From: Hyphomicrobium_A sp963724945
GTDB lineage: Bacteria; Pseudomonadota; Alphaproteobacteria; Rhizobiales; Hyphomicrobiaceae
Direction: 5' to 3'
Length of the DNA: 64,000 bases
Assembly: GCA_963724945.1 (NCBI GenBank)
Contig: CAVRWL010000003.1
Location: 124,001-188,000, forward strand
The position numbers were made by a program, and so were the translations under genes. Each line of letters starts with the position of its first letter. Positions within the stretch are counted from its first letter, which is position 1. The notes beneath the pieces were generated by a model, which saw only the letters and a program-made list of their open reading frames with translations, ran no database searches and was not told the DNA's origin. Positions 27,603 through 36,304 of this stretch are shown here, piece by piece.

Positions 27603-28681
27603 GACGAAAGTCCGCCCGAGAGCGTCGGCACGTCGAGCACCGAGAAGCCATAGTGCTTGAGCCAGCGCAAGTCGGCCGCAAAGAACGTGCGCAGATCGGG
27701 AATGCCGTATTTGAGCATGGCGATGCGGTCGAGCCCCATGCCGAAGGCGAAGCCCTGGTAGCGGTCGGGATCGAGCCCGCAGTTGGCAATCACATTGGGG
27801 TGCACCATGCCGCAGCCCAAGATCTCCAGCCACTCCCCGGGCTTGCCGATCGCTTCGGCGCCGATGTCGACCTCGGCCGAGGGCTCGGTGAAGGGAAAGT
27901 GCGAGGCGCGGAACCGCATCTTCACCTCGTCCACCTCGAAAAAGGCCTTGCAGAACTCCTGCAACACCCATTTCAGGTGACCCATGTGGGTCTCCTCGTC
28001 GATGATGAGCCCCTCGATCTGGTGGAACATGGGCGTGTGCGTCTGATCGGAATCGCAGCGGTAGACGCGCCCCGGCGCGATGATGCGGATCGGCGGCTTA
28101 CTCGTCATCATCGTGCGGATCTGCACCGGGCTCGTATGCGTCCTCAAGAGAAGCCGCGACCCGTCCGCCTTCGGGTTGAAATAGAAGGTGTCGTGCTCCT
28201 GGCGCGCGGGGTGCTCGGGCGGGATGTTGAGCTTGGTGAAGTTCAAATCATCCGTTTCGATGTCGGGCCCTTCCGCGACCGCAAACCCCAAGTCGGCGAA
28301 GATCTCAACGCACTCGTCGAACACCTGGGAGACGGGATGGATGCGCCCCTCGGCAATGGGCCCCGGCCGCACCGGGAGCGTCACGTCGGCGCGCTCGCTC
28401 GCCAGGCGCCCCTCCAGAGCGGCCTCTTCGAGCGCGCTTTTTCGCGCCTCGAGCGCTTCGCTGACACGGCCTTTCAGCTCGTTGACGGCCTGGCCGAAGC
28501 CCTTGCGCTCCTCCGGCACCATGCGGCCGAGCTGCGCCATCAGCTCGGAGATGCGGCCCTTCTTGCCAAGCGCCGCGACGCGCACCTGCTCGAGGCCGGG
28601 AAGATCTCCGGCGTCGGCGACATCCTTCAGAAGCTCGGCCTCGAGCTTTTTCAAATCGGTAGGCGACGCTGTCGTGCTCAT
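27599..28681 (-). CDS. pheS: Phenylalanyl-tRNA synthetase alpha subunit
   Basis: The 360-residue class II synthetase subunit has an N-terminal coiled coil. Motif 2 region is ASRLLLRTHTSPVQIRTM-like (LLLRTHTSPVQIR), followed by PGRVYRCDSDQTHTPMFHQIEG, and motif 3 is GFAFGMGLDRIAMLKYGI. It charges tRNA-Phe together with PheT, whose start codon overlaps its stop. The order rpmI-rplT-pheS-pheT is the conserved one, and rplT ends 54 bp upstream. Confidence 0.97.
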   Translation of the reverse strand: MSTTASPTDLKKLEAELLKDVADAGDLPGLEQVRVAALGKKGRISELMAQLGRMVPEERKGFGQAVNELKGRVSEALEARKSALEEAALEGRLASERADVTLPVRPGPIAEGRIHPVSQVFDECVEIFADLGFAVAEGPDIETDDLNFTKLNIPPEHPARQEHDTFYFNPKADGSRLLLRTHTSPVQIRTMMTSKPPIRIIAPGRVYRCDSDQTHTPMFHQIEGLIIDEETHMGHLKWVLQEFCKAFFEVDEVKMRFRASHFPFTEPSAEVDIGAEAIGKPGEWLEILGCGMVHPNVIANCGLDPDRYQGFAFGMGLDRIAMLKYGIPDLRTFFAADLRWLKHYGFSVLDVPTLSGGLSS

Positions 28682-28735
28682 GGCAGCCAGCTTCTCTCAA
28701 CCATCACCCTCTGCGGATGACAAAGCGGGCAATGC

Positions 28736-29095
28736 TCAGGCGGATTTGGCCTTGGCGGCCTGATCGACCAGCGCCTTGAAGCCCGTGGCGTCCTTGACGG
28801 CGAGGTCGGCCAGCACTTTGCGGTCGATCTCGATCCCGGCCTTGTTGAGGCCGTCGATAAATCGCCCGTAGGTCAGCCCGTGCTCGCGCACGGCCGCGTT
28901 GATGCGCTGGATCCACAGCGAGCGGAAGGTGCGCTTTTTACGCTTGCGGTCGCGGTACTGATACTGCAGCGCCTTCTCGACCGCCTGCTTGGCGACCCGG
29001 ATCGTGTTCTTGCGCCGGCCGCGAAAACCCTTCGCGGCATTGAGAACTTTCTTGTGCTTGGCATGGGCGGTAACACCGCGCTTCACGCGTGCCAT
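28736..29095 (-). CDS. rplT: Ribosomal protein L20
   Basis: The 119-residue basic protein begins MARVKRGVTAHAKHKKVLN and contains FRGRRKNTIRVAKQAVEKA and LWIQRINAAVREHGLTYGRF, the normal L20 sequence and length. It binds 23S rRNA early in large-subunit assembly. It lies between rpmI and pheS in the conserved cluster. Confidence 0.98.
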   Translation of the reverse strand: MARVKRGVTAHAKHKKVLNAAKGFRGRRKNTIRVAKQAVEKALQYQYRDRKRKKRTFRSLWIQRINAAVREHGLTYGRFIDGLNKAGIEIDRKVLADLAVKDATGFKALVDQAAKAKSA

Positions 29096-29153
29096 GGAAA
29101 TGCTCCGTCAGATGTCGGTTGCGGTAATGCGTGAACGGGCCCAATGGCCGCGT

Positions 29154-29354
29154 TCAGCGCGCGTAGGGCATGTACTTCTTGACGATCTTGGCATCCGAGG
29201 CGTCGAGCACCATAGTGCCGCGCGCCTGGCGAATAAACTTCGCGTGGCGCTTGATCATGCCGTGCTGCTTGCCCTGGGCTGCGGCCTTGACCTTGCCCGT
29301 TCCCGTCATCTTGAAGCGCTTTTTCGCGCCGCTCTTGGTCTTCATCTTGGGCAT
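29154..29354 (-). CDS. rpmI: Ribosomal protein L35
   Basis: The 66-residue protein starts MPKMKTKSGAKKRFKMTGTG and ends KKYMPYAR, standard for L35. ATG 29354 is set by homology and has GAAAGGACCAGCGAA upstream. It is followed at 58 bp by rplT. A 263-bp gap separates it from the upstream secreted-protein gene, so it may have its own promoter. Confidence 0.97.
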   Translation of the reverse strand: MPKMKTKSGAKKRFKMTGTGKVKAAAQGKQHGMIKRHAKFIRQARGTMVLDASDAKIVKKYMPYAR

Positions 29355-29617
29355 TTCGCTGGTCCTTTCTCGCTCACGGGCCGCACTGTATTTCGCCAAT
29401 GGTGAAATACAGGCCCTCCGCGAGACGGCGCTAGCGCCGGGGCGCGTCATGTCGAAGACAGGCTTCGCATGGTGCACCCCCGGCCCTGCGGGCCGATCCT
29501 GGGAAGGCTGGGCAATCCGCAATTTGTGCCAAAGCATAAGAGCCGCCACGGCATGCCCTGCCGGGCGGCTCAGGCGCCCTTATAGGGGCGGCAAACGCCG
29601 ACGGCAAGGGCCGCAAG

Positions 29618-30037
29618 CTACTGCGACTTCTCGCAAACGCGGGTGCCGGCTGCGGTCGTATAGCAATAGTCGTGGGTGCAGTTGCACTCAGAATCATCGC
29701 CCCCGCCGTCGGGCGCTCCGGCCTCGCGGCACAACTCCTGCTGGGGCTGAAGCTCGCAGCGGAAGCGGACGGCGCGGGCGGGAGCCGCTGGGGCCGCAGG
29801 CGCTGCCGGCACCGCAGCGGGCGGGGCGGCGATGGCGGGGGCCGACTGTATCTGCGGCAGCGTCGGGATCAAACCGGCGCCGCCGCCGATCCCGGTGCTG
29901 CCGCCCATCGGAGGAACGCCCACAGGCGCCCCAACACGCGGCGGCTCGGTGACGACGTGCTGCGCTTCAGCTCTCACGGCGAGAAAAGCAAGCAGCGTAA
30001 GCGCCAAGGCACCCTGCAGCAGCCGGCGCCCGCGCAT
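29618..30037 (-). CDS. Small secreted proline/alanine-rich protein with cysteine-rich end
   Basis: A protein of about 139 residues starts at ATG 30037 (MRGRRLLQGALALTLLAF), giving a clean signal peptide ending AEA. A low-complexity middle of glycine, proline and alanine (AAPPAAVPAAPAAPAAPA) leads to a C-terminal region with six cysteines (RCELQPQQELC, SECNCTHDYCYTTAAGT) that probably forms disulfides in the periplasm. No known family is recognised. It is oddly placed between infC and rpmI in the same direction, where most bacteria have no gene. An in-frame start at 30085 is less likely. Confidence 0.6.
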   Translation of the reverse strand: MRGRRLLQGALALTLLAFLAVRAEAQHVVTEPPRVGAPVGVPPMGGSTGIGGGAGLIPTLPQIQSAPAIAAPPAAVPAAPAAPAAPARAVRFRCELQPQQELCREAGAPDGGGDDSECNCTHDYCYTTAAGTRVCEKSQ

Positions 30038-30113
30038 CGGATCGCTAGAGGAATCTTCCCACCGCACCCCGCGAACCTCCCCCATCGAGCCGGGCCCCGC
30101 GGCGTGCCTTAGC

Positions 30114-30653
30114 TCACCGCGGCGCCAGCACCATCACCATCTGCCGGCCTTCCAGGCGCGGCTCGCTCTCGACCTTGGCGATCGTCTCGAGGTCGACCTT
30201 CACCCGCTGCAGCACTTGCATGCCGAGCTGCTGGTGCGCCATCTCGCGGCCGCGGAAGCGCAAGGTGACCTTCACCTTGTCGCCCTCCTCGAAGAAACGC
30301 TTAATCGAGCGCATCTTCACGTCGTAATCGTGGTCGTCGATCGCCGGCCGCATCTTGATCTCTTTGATCTCGACGACCTTCTGGTGCTTACGTGCCTCGG
30401 CGGCCTTCTTCTGCGTTTGGTATTTGTATTTGCCGTAGTCGAGGATCTTGCAGACCGGCGGATCGGCATCCGGCGAAACCTCGACGAGGTCGAGCCCCGC
30501 TTGAACGGCTCGCGCCAGCGCGTCGGCGTGGGCGACGACACCCACATTCTGCCCAGTCTCGTCAATCAAGCGTACTTCCGGGACCCGGATGGCCTCATTG
30601 ATCCGGGGGCCGGCTGGCTCGCGCTCCGGCGCGGCTCGCATTGGTCGGCGGAT
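30114..30653 (-). CDS. infC: Translation initiation factor IF-3, probable ATC start
   Basis: The 179-residue factor has PRINEAIRVPEVRLIDE, DLVEVSPDADPPVCKILDYGKYKYQ and, at the C-terminus, DKVKVTLRFRGREMAHQQLG and QMVMVLAPR. It prevents subunit association and checks initiator tRNA. The conserved N-terminus (I)RRPM begins at ATC 30653, which sits seven bases after AGGAG; the internal ATG 30641 has no such site. A rare start codon is the known device for IF-3 autoregulation. It heads the infC-rpmI-rplT-pheST cluster. Confidence 0.93.
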   Translation of the reverse strand: MRRPMRAAPEREPAGPRINEAIRVPEVRLIDETGQNVGVVAHADALARAVQAGLDLVEVSPDADPPVCKILDYGKYKYQTQKKAAEARKHQKVVEIKEIKMRPAIDDHDYDVKMRSIKRFFEEGDKVKVTLRFRGREMAHQQLGMQVLQRVKVDLETIAKVESEPRLEGRQMVMVLAPR

Positions 30654-30750
30654 GTCCTGTCTCCTCTTATGGCTTCAACGGTCTTCCTAAGCACAAATGC
30701 CGCCCGGCCGGTCGGGCCGCTCGGCACGCACGCTTAAGCGATTAATGCTG

Positions 30751-30779
30751 AGAATCGAAAAGAAACGCCGCGAAGTCAA
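30751..30779 (-). promoter_or_regulatory. Candidate promoter of infC
   Basis: Minus-strand TTGACT (30779-30774) and GATTCT (30756-30751) are 17 bp apart in an AT-rich pocket about 100 bp before the infC start. It is the only good sigma-70-like pair in the gap between mrp and infC. Confidence 0.42.
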
Positions 30780-30885
30780 GTCGCCCGCGCTTTCGCGCAC
30801 GAATGATTGAGGCGCGCGGATAACCGGCAACAGCACGGCAAAAGCCGCTTACTTCCAATCCCTTGCCTTATCCGCGAGGCGTTTC

Positions 30886-32364
30886 TCAACCCCGCTTCAG
30901 GCCTTTGGCCTCGAGCTCGGCGAGGTACTCGGCAAAGCGCTTCTCCTTTTCGCGCCCGAGCTGCTGCAGGTAGGTCCAGGTGAAGAGCCCGGTGTCGTGA
31001 CCGTCGTCGAAGGCGATGCGGATGGCGTAGTTGCCCACGGGCCGCAAGTCCTTGATCTTGACGTTGCGTTTGCCGGCGACCGTGACGCGCTGCGCGGGCG
31101 AATGGCCCTGCACCTCGGCCGACGGGCTCATGACGCGCAACAGCTCCGCCGGCAGCTCGTAGGTGGTGGAGCAGGCGAAGGTGACGGTCAAGAATTCGCC
31201 GTCGGGGCTTAGGCCCAGCATCGGCGGCTTGGCCGAGAGCTGCTGCGCGTTGGAGAGCTCGGCCCAGACCTTGGCCGCGATTGCGCGGTAGGTTCCGGCG
31301 TGGACGCTCTCTGGCTCTCCGGCCGTGATGGGCTCGCCCGAATCGGAGCGGCGCCTGATCTCCATGTCGAGCGGCACCGCGCCGAGGAACGGCACGCCGA
31401 GGCGCTCTGCCTCCGCTTGCGCCCCGCCGTGGCCGAAAATATCCGAGTGCTCGCCGCACTTGGGGCAGACGAAGGTGCTCATGTTCTCGATGATGCCGAG
31501 CACCGGCACGCCGACCTTGCGGAACATGGCGAGCCCTTTGCGCGCGTCGATCAGCGCCAGGTCCTGCGGCGTCGACACGATGACGGCGCCCGACAACGGC
31601 ACCTGCTGCGCCATGGTAAGCTGCACGTCGCCCGTGCCCGGCGGCATGTCGATGACGAGCACGTCGAGATCGCCGTCCTCGCCCCAGGCGACGTCGCGCA
31701 GCATCTGGTTCAAGGCGCCGACCACCATCGGCCCGCGCCAGATGACGGGCGTCTCCTCGTCGACCATGAAGCCCATCGACATGGCCTTGAGGCCGTAGGC
31801 CTGCATCGGTTTCAGGGTCTTGCCGTGCAGCACCTGCGGCTGGCCTTTGAGGCCGAGCAAGCGCGGCTGCGAGGGCCCGTAGATGTCGGCGTCGAGAATG
31901 CCGACCTTAAGACCTTGGGCCGCTAGGCCCAGCGCCAGGTTTACGGCCGTCGTCGACTTGCCGACGCCGCCCTTGCCGGAGGCGACCGCGATCAGGCTCT
32001 TCACGCCCGGCACCGGAGCGAGCGTCCGCTGGACGGCACCTGCCTCGTGGGCGGCGCCTCCGCCGGCGGCGGCGCGCGCCTCTTTCACCCGCGCGCTTTC
32101 GGCCTTCGCACCCGGGCCTGCGTCCGCCGTCAGCACCGCGGTGACGCCGCTGACGCCTGGCACCTTGGCGACGACGCTTTCGGCGGCGAGCCGCAAGGGC
32201 TCCAGCTCCTCGGCGCGCGCGGGCGGCACGGTGATCGAGAAATAGACGCGGTCGTCCTTGACCAGGATCTCGGAGACGAGCCCGAGATCGACGATGTTGC
32301 CATCGAGATCGGGTCCCTTGACCCGGCGCAGCACCTCGAGAACCTGCGGCTTGGATATGGTCAT
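30886..32364 (-). CDS. mrp: Mrp/ApbC iron-sulfur carrier fused to DUF971
   Basis: The 492-residue protein has three parts: a MIP18/DUF59 domain (residues 1-90, VKGPDLDGNIVDLGLV); a Mrp P-loop ATPase (residues about 120-370) with SGKGGVGKSTTAVNLALGL, DADIYGPSQPRLLG, VIDMPPGTGDVQLT and a CPKC pair for the bound cluster; and a C-terminal DUF971 domain (residues about 385-492, DLRPVGNYAIRIAFDDGHD, TWTYLQQLG). Mrp delivers Fe-S clusters to target proteins. Fusion to DUF971 ties that domain to Fe-S delivery. It is co-directional with infC but 230 bp away. Confidence 0.92.
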   Translation of the reverse strand: MTISKPQVLEVLRRVKGPDLDGNIVDLGLVSEILVKDDRVYFSITVPPARAEELEPLRLAAESVVAKVPGVSGVTAVLTADAGPGAKAESARVKEARAAAGGGAAHEAGAVQRTLAPVPGVKSLIAVASGKGGVGKSTTAVNLALGLAAQGLKVGILDADIYGPSQPRLLGLKGQPQVLHGKTLKPMQAYGLKAMSMGFMVDEETPVIWRGPMVVGALNQMLRDVAWGEDGDLDVLVIDMPPGTGDVQLTMAQQVPLSGAVIVSTPQDLALIDARKGLAMFRKVGVPVLGIIENMSTFVCPKCGEHSDIFGHGGAQAEAERLGVPFLGAVPLDMEIRRRSDSGEPITAGEPESVHAGTYRAIAAKVWAELSNAQQLSAKPPMLGLSPDGEFLTVTFACSTTYELPAELLRVMSPSAEVQGHSPAQRVTVAGKRNVKIKDLRPVGNYAIRIAFDDGHDTGLFTWTYLQQLGREKEKRFAEYLAELEAKGLKRG

Positions 32365-32541
32365 TGAATATGCTCCCGGGGGCGAGAGGACGGCCCAGCC
32401 AACGCGCGGCGCCGACGCTGACCGAATATTGTCAGACGCCGCGCTGGAAGTCACGGGGGCGCCTCGATATAGGAAGCTTTGACGCGGGGAGCACGGGGCC
32501 ACTTCAATGGCGCCCGCTGAAACGTCGGGAGGAAGCCGGCC

Positions 32542-33147
32542 ATGCGAGGTCTTCTGGCGCTGAGCCGCCGCATCGACGTCATGACCGCACGGCTCGGGGA
32601 GTGGGTCGCCTGGCTCGTCGTCGCCGCGGCCGTCATCTCAGCCGGCAATGCCATCATTCGCAAATTGCTCGACACGAGCTCGAACGCCTGGCTCGAGTTG
32701 CAGTGGTGGCTCTATGCCGCCGTCTTCTTGCTTGCCGCCCCCTGGACGCTGCAGCTCAACGAGCACATCCGCATCGACATCTTGAACCAGCGCTTCCCAC
32801 AGCGCCTGCGCAACGCCATCGAGATCATCGGGCATGTGTTCTTCCTCTTGCCGATGGCGGCAATCGTCGTGTGGACGTCCTGGCCCTTCTTCCTCACCTC
32901 CTTCGCGCAGAACGAGCAGTCGGCCAACTACGGCGGGCTGCCGCAGTGGCCCGCCAAGCTGCTCATTCCGCTGGCCTTCACCGTTCTGTTCATTCAGGGG
33001 CTGTCCGAGCTCATCAAGCGCGTCGCGATCATGCGCGGGGAGCTCACGGAGAGCGAGCCTGACGCTGCACATCCGGCCGCCGCCCCAGCGCGCTCCGGGC
33101 ATCTTCAAGTGCCCGCGGCCGATGGGAACAATAAGAGCAAACGCTAG
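32542..33147 (+). CDS. TRAP transporter small permease (DctQ)
   Basis: The 201-residue protein has four membrane segments and the DctQ pattern NAWLELQWWLYAAVFLLAAPWTL followed by DILNQRFP. It is the small permease of a tripartite ATP-independent transporter, normally bound to DctM, whose gene follows. The C-terminal tail is polar and variable. The sequence style is that of the mannitol/chloroaromatic (FcbT2-like) group, in agreement with the DctP at 36.3 kb. The substrate is probably an organic acid. Confidence 0.88.
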   Translation: MRGLLALSRRIDVMTARLGEWVAWLVVAAAVISAGNAIIRKLLDTSSNAWLELQWWLYAAVFLLAAPWTLQLNEHIRIDILNQRFPQRLRNAIEIIGHVFFLLPMAAIVVWTSWPFFLTSFAQNEQSANYGGLPQWPAKLLIPLAFTVLFIQGLSELIKRVAIMRGELTESEPDAAHPAAAPARSGHLQVPAADGNNKSKR

Positions 33148-33194
33148 CTTGTCTCCCTCTCTCCGCTTACGGGGAGAGGATTGGGGGTGAGGGG
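33148..33194. repeat. REP-like palindromic repeat between dctQ and dctM
   Basis: CTCTCTCCGCTTACGGGGAG forms a hairpin, followed by GATTGGGGGTGAGGGG, the familiar intergenic palindrome of many proteobacteria. A degenerate copy in opposite orientation lies at 53999-54047. It separates two genes of one operon and may influence their mRNA balance. Confidence 0.6.
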
Positions 33195-33197
33195 GGA

Positions 33198-34992
33198 ATG
33201 CTGGAGCTCATCGCAGAGAACCTCGCGCCGATCATGTTCGCGGCGCTCGTGCTGGTCCTGCTCTTGGGCTATCCAGTCGCTTTTTCGCTTGCCGCCGTCG
33301 GCCTCATGTTCTTCGTCGTCGGCGTAGAGCTCGCCCCGTTCTCGGGCGGCGCCATCCACCTCTCCTGGCCGCTTCTGAAAACGCTGCCCGAGCGCATCTA
33401 CGGCGTGATGGGCAACGAGACGCTGCTCGCGATCCCGTTCTTCGCCTTCATGGGGCTGATCCTAGAACGCTCCGGCATGGCCGAGGATCTGCTCGAGACT
33501 GTTGGGCAGCTGTTCGGCACCGTGCGCGGCGGCATCGCCTATGCCGTCGTGTTCGTCGGCGCGCTGCTCGCGGCGACGACGGGCGTCGTCGCCGCCTCCG
33601 TCATCTCCATGGGCCTCATCTCGCTGCCGATCATGCTGCGCTACGGGTACGACGCGCGCTTCGCCGCGGGCACCATCGCCGCGTCGGGCACGCTCGCGCA
33701 GATCGTGCCCGCCATCGCTGGTGCTGATCGTCATGGCCGACCAGCTCGGGCGCTCGGTCGGCGACATGTACACCGGCGCGCTGCTGCCGGGCCTCATGCT
33801 GGCGGGCTTCTATGCCGCCTACGTGCTCGTCGTCTCGACCTTCGTGCCGAGCGCCGCGCCGGCGCTGCCTCCCGATGCGATCGGCTACCGGACGCCTGAC
33901 GGATCGCGAGGGTACACTTCGCTCGCGTTCCTGACGCTCGTCTCCGGCTTTGCCGCCTGGGCCCTGATGCGAGACGCGCCCTATCACGGCGCCGACCTCG
34001 TGATCTTGATGCTCGGGCTCGCGGTGGCGATCGCCTTCGCCGTGGCGGCGGTGAGCTATGTCGTCCACCGCAGCACCGGCGTGCGCCTGCTCTCCCCGCT
34101 CGCCGAGCAGGTCGTGTTCGTGATGGTGCCGCCGCTCCTGCTCATCTTCCTCGTGCTCGGCACCATTTTCGTCGGCGTGGCGACGCCGACCGAGGGCGGC
34201 GCCATGGGTGCGGTCGGCGCCATGCTCCTCGCTGCCGCCAAGCGCGGCGCCGACCGCAATCCCGCTCGCCTCAATCTCGCCATCGTGCGCTCGGCGGCGC
34301 AGGCAACGGCGAAGCTGTCGGCCTTCGTCATGTTCATCCTGATCGGGGCGCGCATCTTCTCGCTGACCTTCTACGGCGTGAACGGGCACACGTGGGTCGA
34401 GCATCTGCTCGTCTCGCTGCCGGGCGGCGCCGTCGGCTTTCTCGTGGTCGTCAACGTGCTCGTGTTCTTCCTCGCCTTCTTCCTCGATTTCTTCGAGCTC
34501 GCCTTCATCATCATTCCGCTGCTCGCGCCGGCTGCAGCAGCTCTCGGCATCGACCTCATCTGGTTCGGGGTGATCCTGGCGGTGAACATGCAGACGAGCT
34601 TCATGCATCCGCCGTTCGGCTTCGCGCTCTTCTATTTGCGCTCGGTCGCGCCGCAGAAGCCCTACACCGACAAGGCGACCGGGCGCGTCATGCCGGCGGT
34701 GACGACGGGCCAGATCTACTGGGGCGCCGTCCCCTTCGTGCTGATCCAGTGCGTGATGGTGGCGCTGCTGATCGCCTTCCCCGGGCTCGTGCGCCGCGAG
34801 AAGGTGCCGACGCTGCAGGACATTCCGGCGCACATCGAGGCACCGCAACGCCCCGCGTCTAGTAACGCCGGGCAACTGGAGCTGCCGCCCTACCCGCCCG
34901 CCATTCGCGGCGCACCGCCGCCCGTCGCCTCGGGCCCGGGCGCGCCGGTGCTCGATTTTTCCGTCCCACCCGTCATCGTGCCGGAGCGGTAG
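33198..34992 (+). CDS. TRAP transporter large permease (DctM), one frameshift
   Basis: The membrane protein of about 597 residues has some 12-14 helices with DctM signatures: NETLLAIPFFAFMGLILERSG, GALLAATTGVVAASVISMGL and NMQTSFMHPPFGFALFYLRS. A large cytosolic or periplasmic loop and a proline-rich tail make it longer than typical, as in the FcbT3-like subgroup. An extra C in the CCC near 33710 breaks the frame; the natural reading is GTLAQIVPPSLVLIVMADQLG. It works with DctQ and a periplasmic DctP to import a solute using the sodium or proton gradient. Confidence 0.88.
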
Positions 34993-35319
34993 CTCCCTCC
35001 GCGAGCGATGCATCGCCAGACCAGCAGCGCGGAGCAGGCATATGCCCACCGCATGCCCGTTCTTGGCGCCGGCGCCAAAAATGCCGAGGCCGGCGCTGGA
35101 ACCGTTGCCTCTCCACGGCGTTCGCTTCCTCGCGGTCGGCACGCGCCGATCCAAAGGGAGGAGCTCAAAATCGAGCTACAGGAAGAACCCCAGAAGCTTC
35201 ATAATGGCGCGCACGCCGTTCCTGGAACTCGGGCCGGCGGCGCACCATTCCGCTCAACCGAGCCAGGAAGACTTTTGCGAGACCAGCTCAACGTAACTCT
35301 AGCAGCGAAGGGTGAAGCC
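34993..35319. other. Intergenic region without recognised gene
   Basis: A frame is open through this 327-bp stretch into the next gene, but it has no ribosome-binding site at its start and no family resemblance. AGGAGGAGCTC-like purine tracts near 35155-35165 are not followed by a good start. I see no terminator or RNA gene. Confidence 0.4.
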
Positions 35320-35607
35320 ATGCCCCTGATCCCGATGGCACGACCCGCGATTGCGGACCGCGGTCGCCGAGCGGTGACGTTCCTGATGAAGGACGGCGCC
35401 AAGCCGATCAACGTCCACGTCTCCAGCCCTGCTCTCGAGAACGTCGAGATCGCACCGCAGGATGGCGACGACTACTTCTTCACGTTCAAGATCTATCGCA
35501 AGAGCTTCGAGAGGATCGCCAGCCGCAAGTACGACTTGGGCCACGTCGAGCCCGACGGCAGCGTATGCATCCGCGCGATGGATATGCCGTTGGCAAGCAT
35601 CAATTAG
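35320..35607 (+). CDS. Small DUF1488-like protein
   Basis: A 95-residue protein (MPLIPMARPAIADRGRRAV...) has a core TFLMKDGAKPINVHVSS, a hydrophobic strand YFFTFKIYRKSFERIASRKYD and DGSVCIRAMDM. The pattern of a modified residue-name start, acidic centre and KYD segment resembles DUF1488-type small proteins of alphaproteobacteria, without known function. AAGGGTG lies six bases before the ATG. Its link to the surrounding TRAP genes is unknown. Confidence 0.5.
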   Translation: MPLIPMARPAIADRGRRAVTFLMKDGAKPINVHVSSPALENVEIAPQDGDDYFFTFKIYRKSFERIASRKYDLGHVEPDGSVCIRAMDMPLASIN

Positions 35608-35698
35608 ACCCAAGACCAAGCGGAATGAGCGCGCTTCGCGCCCGCCACTTGGCGTCGCCGTTTTTCGCCGATGCACTTGACCCGAGGAGCGAAGACCG

Positions 35699-36188
35699 AT
35701 GCTGTCACATTGGATGATAGGAACGTTGGTCGCGATGACGCTCGCGGCCGGTGCCGGCGCCGCATCGAGCCTAGGCTCGACAACCGAGCTCGGCGACCTC
35801 ACGTGCAGCCTTGCCGACCAACCGACGACCGATACGGCCAACATCGAGCCAATCGCGCGCCGTGCGTTGCCTTTACCGACCGACTGGCACCGGCCTGGAG
35901 GAGACCTACACCGGCACCTTGCTCGCGGCGGGAGATGCGGAGCGCGTCTTGGCCCACGGCGTTTTGGCTTGGGTCGTGCGCGGCCCCCGTGACGACAAGG
36001 CGCGCGCCGGGCTCTTGGAGCAGACGTACGCCGCAGCTCCGACAGAGATCGGGACGGCTATGCCCCCGCTCGTCGCTGAAGGCAACAGCCCGGTGTCGTT
36101 GCAGCCCGTGCGCCAGCGTGATCTTCCGTCGCGAGCGCCGATCGCGGTGCTCGGCATCGACCTCAAGCTCAAGACCTCGATCGGCTGA
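35699..36188 (+). CDS. DUF992 family secreted protein, one frameshift
   Basis: About 162 residues, with a signal peptide (MIGTLVAMTLAAGAGAAS). The DUF992 layout is visible: TELGDLTCSLADQP, RAVRCLYRPTGTGLEETYTG, GVLAWVVRGPRDD and a late SVSLQPV-like stretch (NSPVSLQPVRQR). The family is common in Rhizobiales and of unknown function; the two cysteines usually form a disulfide. A one-base shift near 35862 splits it. GAGGAG lies about ten bases before ATG 35699. Confidence 0.7.
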
Positions 36189-36304
36189 GCGGGGTCTTCG
36201 CTCGTCCAGCCGTGCATGCGCCGCGCCGCCCCATCCTTGTCAGCTTTCGGCGAACGACACGACCAGGAAATTGATCAAGGCTGCGCGGGTCGACATGCCG
36301 GGCC

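Noticed and set aside
33631..35154. 507-residue minus-strand frame
   Set aside because: Antisense of dctM with low-complexity charged translation; dctM itself is clear on the plus strand.
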